Assembly (NCBI GenBank): GCA_934565425.1 | Contig: CAKTHW010000050.1 | Location: 1-10,759, forward strand | Source: an uncultured Oscillospiraceae bacterium | GTDB lineage: Bacteria > Bacillota > Clostridia > Oscillospirales > Oscillospiraceae | Reading direction: 5' to 3' | Length of the DNA: 10,759 nt | In this document: positions 1-5,345 of the stretch, in pieces | Layout: every line of letters starts with the position of its first letter | Numbering within the stretch: position 1 is the first letter of the stretch | Notes under the pieces: generated by a model | What the model saw: the letters and a program-made list of their open reading frames with translations, nothing else | Database searches by the model: none | What the model was told of the DNA's origin: nothing | Made by a program: the position numbers and the translations under genes

Positions 1-1
1 G

Positions 2-67
2 GGTTGCGTCGATTGCGCGGCATGCGGGGAAGCGGGACGGAGGTCCCGAAGAAAGAAGGCAAGATGA
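2..67 (+). CDS. Possible 3' end of an upstream gene (partial, Cys-rich C-terminus)
   Basis: Reading from base 2, the second forward frame is open from the window edge to a TGA at 65-67. It would encode about 21 residues ending in a basic tail, with three cysteines spaced CxxCxxC near the start. The stop overlaps the ATG of the next gene in an ATGA arrangement, typical of translationally coupled genes. The fragment is too short to identify. A C-terminal metal-binding or zinc-ribbon tail is conceivable. The other two forward frames are also open here, so this could be chance; the ATGA overlap is the main support. Confidence 0.4.
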   Translation, partial: GCVDCAACGEAGRRSRRKKAR

Positions 68-447
68 CTACCTCGATCAAACTCGCTGTGCCGACGATGG
101 GCGCGGCTGGCCTCAACGCTGAGCGTTCCGGCCATTTCGGCCACTGCGACTGCTTCACCGTGGTCGACATCGTGGACGGCGTGGTCTCCGAAGAGGCAAC
201 AATGATTGCGAATCCGCCGCACGAAGAGGGCGGTTGCCTGCGCCCGGTGGGCCTGCTCGCCGACGCCGGCTGCAATGCCATCGTCGCTGCAGGTATGGGA
301 ATGCGCCCGCTCATGGGCTTCAACCAGGCGGGTATCACGGTGTACTACGACGCCGAGCACCCGATCGTAGGCGACGCCGTTCGAGCCGTTGCGGCTGGTG
401 AGGCGCCCATCATGTCCGCCGACCAGGCGTGCAACCATCACCACTAA
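64..447 (+). CDS. NifX/MTH1175-like dinitrogenase iron-molybdenum cofactor-binding family protein
   Basis: A 127-residue cytoplasmic protein whose whole length matches the small single-domain family containing MTH1175, NifX and the NifB C-terminus. Features seen: an N-terminal beta strand (IKLAVPT, residues 5-11), the GHFGH motif at 23-27 where the family usually has HFG, a GG at 56-57 followed by Cys58, the alternating hydrophobic LLADAGCNAIVAAGMG stretch (64-79), and a Cys-Asn-His-His-His C-terminus (123-127). Cys28, Cys30, Cys58 and Cys123 plus the terminal His run are plausible metal ligands. I chose the ATG at 64 because the family motif begins directly after it and a purine-rich AGAAAGAAGG lies just upstream; an in-frame extension to base 4 adds only unconserved basic residues. 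Family members bind or carry Fe-S/Mo-type clusters, but stand-alone copies in organisms without nitrogenase have no settled role. No nif genes are visible here. A terminator follows immediately. Confidence 0.85.
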   Translation: MTTSIKLAVPTMGAAGLNAERSGHFGHCDCFTVVDIVDGVVSEEATMIANPPHEEGGCLRPVGLLADAGCNAIVAAGMGMRPLMGFNQAGITVYYDAEHPIVGDAVRAVAAGEAPIMSADQACNHHH

Positions 448-465
448 GGCACCTAGGTTATCTCC

Positions 466-499
466 GCGCGGCAGCTCGATCGAGCTGCCACGCTTTTTT
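466..499 (+). terminator. Rho-independent terminator after the NifX-like gene
   Basis: A GC-rich stem runs from 466 to 493. Its core is the self-complementary GCAGCTCGATCGAGCTGC at 471-488, extended outward by G470-C489, one C-A mismatch and three more pairs. Six T residues follow at 494-499. It lies 18 nt past the stop codon, as expected for an intrinsic terminator. Confidence 0.88.
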
Positions 500-620
500 A
501 TGCCTGCTGAGCGGTTCGATTCCTGCCATAGAGAGCTATTGCTCGCGAGTGGCGCGCTCGCGGCTGGTGCACTGGGTCGCCCGTATCGAACTTGCGCTTC
601 GTTAAACGGGGCATCTGCGC

Positions 621-657
621 TGTGCAGTGCTATCCTTTCCCTAAGAGGAAAGGAAGT
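621..657 (+). promoter_or_regulatory. Possible extended -10 and a strong ribosome binding site for the 1003-residue gene
   Basis: TGCTATCCT at 628-636 resembles an extended -10 element (TGnTATAAT), but no convincing -35 lies 16-18 bp upstream. The purine run GAGGAAAGGA at 645-654 is a clear Shine-Dalgarno sequence 6 nt before the ATG at 661. It decides the start in favour of 661 over the upstream in-frame extension to 592. The promoter part is weak; the ribosome binding site is strong. Confidence 0.4.
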
Positions 658-660
658 TTG

Positions 661-3600
661 ATGGCGCATTGCGAGGCGGATAAGGACGGCGTGTATCGCA
701 TCGACGGCAGGGTCGGTCTTTTCGGGGCGCGACCCCAGGTGCTGCCCGATGCGGTGATGCCCCTGCCCGACGGTCCCGCGTCGACGTCGTCGTTCGGTTG
801 GATTCGCGACTCGAGCATCACTCCCTCCTCAGGCGACATCTACTTGGTCGAGTTCATCGCGGAAAATAAGTTTCGCATCTGGGGTTACGTTGATTGCTAC
901 GGTCGCGCGTTTGTGACCGACCGCCCGCTTTTCGCGCCCCCGGCGCGCGATCCCGACATCCTGTTCTCGCGACCGTGGGACGGGAAGTCCCCTTCGGATT
1001 TCGGCACGCTTGTTCTGCCGAACTCGAAATTCAAGCGCGATCAGGAGATTCGCGGCACCGTTCAGCTGCGCGACAAGCGCGGGGTTCGCCAAGTCGCCTG
1101 CTTCTCCCTGAAAAACGGTCGCTACTCGCTTTTCGATTCCTGGTGCGATTTCGGCTCCCATTCGGACAACCTCACATATCACGAGGCGCTCGCCCGTTGC
1201 TTTTTCGCGTTCACCTTCCGCCCGCTGCTCGGCGGCGCGCGGGTCCCGGCGCGCGGTCTCGGCGAGATCATGGAAAGCCTCGATTCCGAAACGCCTTTCG
1301 AGGACCTGCTCGGCGCCCTGCACGACATCCGCTCTGCGGCCCTCGATCCCGCGATGCAGCCTCCGTCGCTCGCGCTTCTGCTTGCGAGCTGGCTTTACGA
1401 CGCGAACGCGATGGGCGTGCTGGCGGGTGCCCAGAGCGACGGGTTGAACGCCCCGTCGCTGCGATTCGTTCGGACGCGGCGCTATTCGGACACGTATTTC
1501 CTCGGTCGCGGGGAAGGCGGCGACGGCATTCCCGAGGCGACAATTTGGGCTATCGAGTCGGCGATCAACCGCTTCGTGCTCATTGCGCGAAAGCTCGAGG
1601 AAGGTGCGGACGCGGGATGCTGCGATGCATCTGAACAGGATGTTTCCGAAATCGATGCGTGCGGTGCCATCGATACGAAGCTGTTCGAGGCGGTCGCTGT
1701 GCAGGCTCCCTGCGCCGCGCATCCCGCAGACGAGAACGCTGCGGCGCCGAACAGGGCGGGGGAATGGGACGTCCGCCGCTCGATTGGGGAATCGATCGAG
1801 CGCTTCCAGCTGCCCGTTCGCTTCATGGTCGAGTACCGCGTCGACGTGCGCTGCGGAAAGGTTGCGTTCGAGGTGGTTGTTCCGCCTGCGCAGCTTATGC
1901 CACAGCGGATGTATTCCTCTCAGGCGGGTTCCTGGGTCGATCAATCCGACGCCGAGCGAGGGCGGATGGCGCTGCGCTATGCCGAGCACGTGGGCATGAT
2001 GCTCGCCGCGGCCGCATTCCATGCAGGGTGTGCGATCGATGAGGTAGCAGTCTGTGCGCGGGAACTGAAAACAGCCGGCGAGGTCGAACCCGAAGGCAGC
2101 GAGCCTGGAGGCGAAAGCCATGGCGACGGCGCTGGCGTCGACATCGGGTTTGGCGCCGGTTTCGGCGGCGAAGATGGCGAGTTTGACGGCGGGTTTGACG
2201 CCGAAGGCGATGAGTTCGATGGCGGCAGCGTCATAGTCGAGCTCGAAGACGGCAGCGTCATCGTTGAGCCTGGCGGCAACGGCGGCGGCAGCGCCGATGC
2301 CGGCAGCTGCGATGCGCATCCCCTCTACCAGGTGAAATTCACGAGAAGCGTCTGCGAGGGCGCCCGTTTCCAAGAGGCGCTCGAAGGCGACCCCGAGGCG
2401 CTGTTCGCGGAATGCGGCGCGCGCTTCGGCGCTGACGCGGCCGACTTTTCGCTCGATGATGCCGTCGATGCCGAAGCGAAGCGCATTCGCGGCGAGCTGC
2501 CCGAGGTGGGCTCGCTTGCCTTCGGTCCGCGCGAGGCGAAGGCATTCGGCGCTGAATCGCTTCGTGACCTAAGGATTCACTCCGATGCTCAGCTGCGCCA
2601 TGCGGGCGAGCGGCTTGCCGATGCGATCGCGCGCGCGACGAGCACCACCGAGGCAATCCGCTTGGCGCAGACGGAGCAGAACGCAGCCGACGACCCGCGT
2701 ATTTTCGCAGCGTGCACGCGCCTTATGACCGACCTTCTGGAAGGCAACGTTGATGCGCACGACCAGAACGCGCTGGTCAGCTGCTTTATGGGAGAGGACC
2801 CTTACCTGAATGCGCTCGGGCAGGCGCGCGTCGTCGCGCAGGCCGACCCGCATCGGGCGGCGTCGATCCTGCGCGAGGCGATCCGTCAGGCCGAGGAGTC
2901 CAAGCGCTTTGCGGACAACTCCGAGGCCGTCCATCGCATGTTCGACACGTATGCGTCGCGCATCATCTACAACCGCGAGCGGCAGGGGAGCGCACCCTGG
3001 CGCAGCGGACTTGCCTTCCCCCATCCTGATGAGGGGAAACGCGTTGAGCTGTTGCCGTCGTCTTTGGCCATGTGCTACCTGGAGTCGGTGCGCCTTCTCG
3101 AGGAGTCGTTCAGCCACGCGGAGGAGGCCGTGCAGTTCGGTCTGCGCTGCATCCAGGTCGCGCCCACCTACACGCCCGCGTATCGCCAGACGGCGCGCGC
3201 GTACATGCTCATGGGCGACGTGTCCACATCCTCGCGCACGCTCAGGCGCTGCCTGGAAATCGCGACGCAGCCCGACGAGATCGCGCTTGCGTACTATCAG
3301 CTCGCGTACGTGGAATGGAAGGCGGGGAAAACGGCGCTCGGCGTGGCATGCTACATGAAGTCGATGATGACAGCCCCGATCTACCTGGCCCAATGCACCA
3401 TCGAGATGCATCGGCTGATGGCGGAGACCGGCCAGGGCCCTATCGATCGCGAGGCGGTTGACGCGATCCTGACAGGCGAGGGCGTGCCCATCGCGCCGCT
3501 TGACTCGCTGCTCGATGCGCTCGATGACGCCATGCGCACGGCGATCGACGACAACATCTTCCAGGTTGGCCAGCCGCTCTTGGCGCTGCGGCTGTTCTAT

Positions 3601-3672
3601 CGCCCCGACGACGCGCTTGTGAACGTGCACAAGAGCCTCAACGCACCCCTGCCCCCGCAAGCGCTCGATTAG
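661..3672 (+). CDS. Large hypothetical protein with Gly/Asp-rich linker and C-terminal TPR-like repeats
   Basis: A 1003-residue protein, not recognised over its N-terminal half. There is no signal peptide or membrane segment, so it is probably cytoplasmic. The N-terminal ~200 residues are a beta-rich mix with many aromatic residues (for example YLVEFIAENKFRIWGYVDCYGRAF around 61-83). Residues ~473-545 form a low-complexity linker rich in Gly, Asp and Glu, with a short tandem repeat of GSVIVE. Residues ~545-790 are helical and Ala/Glu-rich. Residues ~797-915 contain alternating helices with TPR-like spacing (AVQFGLRCIQVAPTYTPAYRQTARAYMLMGD, then LAYYQLAYVEWKAGKTALGV). TPR arrays usually mediate protein-protein contacts. 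Start chosen from the Shine-Dalgarno run at 645-654. Flanking terminators suggest a monocistronic gene. Two long antisense ORFs lie opposite it but lack domain content and reflect third-position GC bias. Confidence 0.85.
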   Translation: MAHCEADKDGVYRIDGRVGLFGARPQVLPDAVMPLPDGPASTSSFGWIRDSSITPSSGDIYLVEFIAENKFRIWGYVDCYGRAFVTDRPLFAPPARDPDILFSRPWDGKSPSDFGTLVLPNSKFKRDQEIRGTVQLRDKRGVRQVACFSLKNGRYSLFDSWCDFGSHSDNLTYHEALARCFFAFTFRPLLGGARVPARGLGEIMESLDSETPFEDLLGALHDIRSAALDPAMQPPSLALLLASWLYDANAMGVLAGAQSDGLNAPSLRFVRTRRYSDTYFLGRGEGGDGIPEATIWAIESAINRFVLIARKLEEGADAGCCDASEQDVSEIDACGAIDTKLFEAVAVQAPCAAHPADENAAAPNRAGEWDVRRSIGESIERFQLPVRFMVEYRVDVRCGKVAFEVVVPPAQLMPQRMYSSQAGSWVDQSDAERGRMALRYAEHVGMMLAAAAFHAGCAIDEVAVCARELKTAGEVEPEGSEPGGESHGDGAGVDIGFGAGFGGEDGEFDGGFDAEGDEFDGGSVIVELEDGSVIVEPGGNGGGSADAGSCDAHPLYQVKFTRSVCEGARFQEALEGDPEALFAECGARFGADAADFSLDDAVDAEAKRIRGELPEVGSLAFGPREAKAFGAESLRDLRIHSDAQLRHAGERLADAIARATSTTEAIRLAQTEQNAADDPRIFAACTRLMTDLLEGNVDAHDQNALVSCFMGEDPYLNALGQARVVAQADPHRAASILREAIRQAEESKRFADNSEAVHRMFDTYASRIIYNRERQGSAPWRSGLAFPHPDEGKRVELLPSSLAMCYLESVRLLEESFSHAEEAVQFGLRCIQVAPTYTPAYRQTARAYMLMGDVSTSSRTLRRCLEIATQPDEIALAYYQLAYVEWKAGKTALGVACYMKSMMTAPIYLAQCTIEMHRLMAETGQGPIDREAVDAILTGEGVPIAPLDSLLDALDDAMRTAIDDNIFQVGQPLLALRLFYRPDDALVNVHKSLNAPLPPQALD

Positions 3673-3744
3673 CCTGATATGGGGCGCTGAACAGGGAAAA
3701 AGCGCGCCTCTAGCCCTTTCCCCGCATATTTCCTCCAGTGAAAC

Positions 3745-3788
3745 GAAGCCGTGCGACCGCGATGCAAGGTCGCACGGCTTCTCATTTT
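3745..3788 (+). terminator. Strong rho-independent terminator after the 1003-residue gene
   Basis: A perfect 14-bp stem, GAAGCCGTGCGACC (3745-3758) with GGTCGCACGGCTTC (3768-3781), encloses a 9-nt loop and is followed by TCATTTT. It starts about 70 nt downstream of the stop codon. It should isolate the upstream gene from the operon at 4047. Confidence 0.85.
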
Positions 3789-3828
3789 CTCCGCAACCTC
3801 CCTCAAAAGATGCGACATCTCACCCCAT

Positions 3829-3866
3829 CTGTCTCACGGGAAATACACGGCGGCGGACCTGTCTCA
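3829..3866 (+). repeat. Direct repeat CTGTCTCA, two copies exactly 30 bp apart
   Basis: Identical 8-mers occur at 3829-3836 and 3859-3866, both followed within a few bases by CGG. A partial match (TCTCA) sits at 3818-3822. A start-to-start distance of 30 bp is close to three helical turns and puts both copies on one DNA face. The pair lies upstream of the likely promoter region of the 4047 operon, so it may be an activator or operator site. Chance occurrence of an 8-mer pair cannot be excluded. Confidence 0.35.
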
Positions 3867-3885
3867 AACGGTCTTTTTTTGCCGG

Positions 3886-4021
3886 CGAACGGTCGCTAAA
3901 GTACGTGTCGTTCGGTCGGCAAGGGCTGACCGACATGCACCATCGCAAGCCAATCAACAGGCGTTCGCCAAGGCTTGCGAGCAAGAGGGGTAAGCGGAGC
4001 GGGCAAGACGAAAGACCGCTC
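3886..4021 (+). promoter_or_regulatory. Upstream region of the molybdoenzyme operon with potential hairpins
   Basis: This gene-free stretch carries several inverted repeats: CGAACG/CGTTCG (3886-3891 with 3909-3914), TCGGTC/GACCGA (3912-3917 with 3928-3933), a 9-bp TCGCAAGCC/GGCTTGCGA (3943-3951 with 3972-3980), and GAGCGG/CCGCTC (3997-4002 with 4016-4021). The last ends about ten bases before the ribosome binding site AGAGGGG at 4033-4039. I see no convincing -10/-35 pair; TAAAGT at 3897-3902 is a weak -10 candidate. If transcription starts near 3910, the mRNA would have a structured leader of over 130 nt, which could be regulatory. No known riboswitch was recognised. Confidence 0.35.
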
Positions 4022-4046
4022 ACGAGAGGAAAAGAGGGGTTGAAAA

Positions 4047-5291
4047 ATGAGCGAAGAGGCTCGCAAGTCCGAGATCAATCAAACAGGCCGCGCCTGGGTC
4101 GTCGCGATCATCGCGATTGTCGCGTCCATCTTGATCTCGGTCAACAACAACAAACTTCCCGCAACGGCGTCACTCGTGCTGCCGGCGCTGGGCATCGACA
4201 CCGGTGCGCTCAGCACGCTGATGTCGTTGAACGGCTACGTCGGGTTCGTCCTGGCGTTCGTTGCCGCAACCATCATCATGAAGTTCGGTTCGAAGAAATC
4301 GACGCTCATGGTTTTGGGATGCGCGCTCGTCGGTGCGATCATCAGCGCTTTCGCACAGTCCTATGAGCTTCTGGTCGTCGGCCGCCTTATCGAGGGCGTG
4401 GGCTACGCCTGCATCGGCACCGTGGTTCCCGTTCTCGTGTCCGAATGGTTCCCTCCGTCGAAGCGCGGTGTGCCTATGGGCATCTTCTCCGTGTGGGTTC
4501 CGCTCGGCTCCATGTTCATCATGGGTACGTCGGGATTCTTCTTCAACACGGCCGATCCGTCGAGCTACCACAACGTGTTCTGGTTCGTTGTCGTGCTCAT
4601 GGCGATTATCACCGTCATCTGGATCGTTGCCGTCCGCAATCCGCAGCATTCCTATCTGGAAGACGAGGCTGACCCCAGCGCCCCGAAGCCGAAGGTCTCC
4701 GAGGGCTTCAAGAGCTTGTCCTGCTGGGTTGCCATGATCGCGTTCGCCGCGTTTGCTCTGGGAACGGCATGCGTCATGAACTTCGAGACGCTCTACATGG
4801 TGCAGACCATGGGCATGGACCAGGCAGCCGCGAACGGCATGCTCAACATCGCGAACATCGCCGTCGTTATCGGCGGCATCGCAATCGGCTTCGTCATGAA
4901 CGCGGTGAAGAGCAATTCCGGTCGCCTGGCTATCTTGGTCGTGAGCTCGGCAGTGCTCGGCATCTGCTTCGCGCTGGCCTACACGGTCAACGGCGCGATG
5001 CTCACCCCGTGGCTTATCGTGTTCGGCCTGTCGAACGGCGTCGTGCCGGCCATCTTCTTCACGATGGTCGCGGAAATCGCCCCGCGCCCCGAGCTTGCGA
5101 GCGTGTCTTCCACCCTCATGAGCTGCGGTCAGTGCGTTGGCGGCATCCTGTTCGCCGCAGTTGGCGCGGTGGTTGCGACGGCTGGCTGGGGCGCATGCAC
5201 GGGCCTGCTCGCGGCTGTCGGCATCGTTCTCTTCCTTGGTTCTTTGGCTCTTCTGCTCGTGCTTAAGGCGCGCGACAAGAAGCAGGCATAA
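4047..5291 (+). CDS. MFS transporter, first gene of the molybdoenzyme operon
   Basis: A 414-residue, roughly 12-helix inner-membrane permease of the major facilitator superfamily. A variant of the conserved loop 2-3 motif is seen as MKFGSKKST near residues 79-87. The helix-4/loop region RLIEGVGYACIGTVVPVLVS ... EWFPPSKRG spans about 113-141, a layout common in anion and organic-acid MFS carriers. A hydrophilic, acidic central loop (about 196-228) separates the two six-helix halves. The start is supported by AGAGGGG 7 nt upstream. The next gene begins 54 nt after its stop with no terminator between, so the two are almost certainly co-transcribed. The likely role is uptake of the molybdoenzyme's substrate, or substrate/product exchange, since that enzyme lacks an export signal. 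The substrate cannot be read from the sequence. Confidence 0.9.
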   Translation: MSEEARKSEINQTGRAWVVAIIAIVASILISVNNNKLPATASLVLPALGIDTGALSTLMSLNGYVGFVLAFVAATIIMKFGSKKSTLMVLGCALVGAIISAFAQSYELLVVGRLIEGVGYACIGTVVPVLVSEWFPPSKRGVPMGIFSVWVPLGSMFIMGTSGFFFNTADPSSYHNVFWFVVVLMAIITVIWIVAVRNPQHSYLEDEADPSAPKPKVSEGFKSLSCWVAMIAFAAFALGTACVMNFETLYMVQTMGMDQAAANGMLNIANIAVVIGGIAIGFVMNAVKSNSGRLAILVVSSAVLGICFALAYTVNGAMLTPWLIVFGLSNGVVPAIFFTMVAEIAPRPELASVSSTLMSCGQCVGGILFAAVGAVVATAGWGACTGLLAAVGIVLFLGSLALLLVLKARDKKQA

Positions 5292-5345
5292 AGATAACGA
5301 AAACCATTCGAGTGATTTAACGCAAAAGACGAGAGGAGTTAGATC

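Noticed and set aside
389..661. 90-residue ORF between the NifX-like gene and the large gene
   Set aside because: It runs through the terminator at 466-499, has no ribosome binding site and lacks protein-like composition.
2080..2300. Possible CRISPR or satellite repeat suggested by the repetitive Gly/Asp DNA
   Set aside because: The repeats are short, irregular and stay in frame within the coding region; this is a low-complexity protein linker.
829..2373. 514-residue minus-strand ORF opposite the large hypothetical gene
   Set aside because: Arg/Ala-rich shadow without domain content. The plus-strand frame has a strong ribosome binding site and TPR-like content. The same applies to the 363-residue one at 2569-3660.
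3751..3993. 80-residue ORF in the 374-base intergenic stretch
   Set aside because: It starts inside the terminator stem at 3745-3781 and has no Shine-Dalgarno sequence or recognisable motif; the stretch looks regulatory.
3905..4366. 153-residue ORF overlapping the start of the first MFS gene
   Set aside because: Its frame is Arg/His-rich out-of-frame translation of the MFS gene, whose own start has a proper ribosome binding site.
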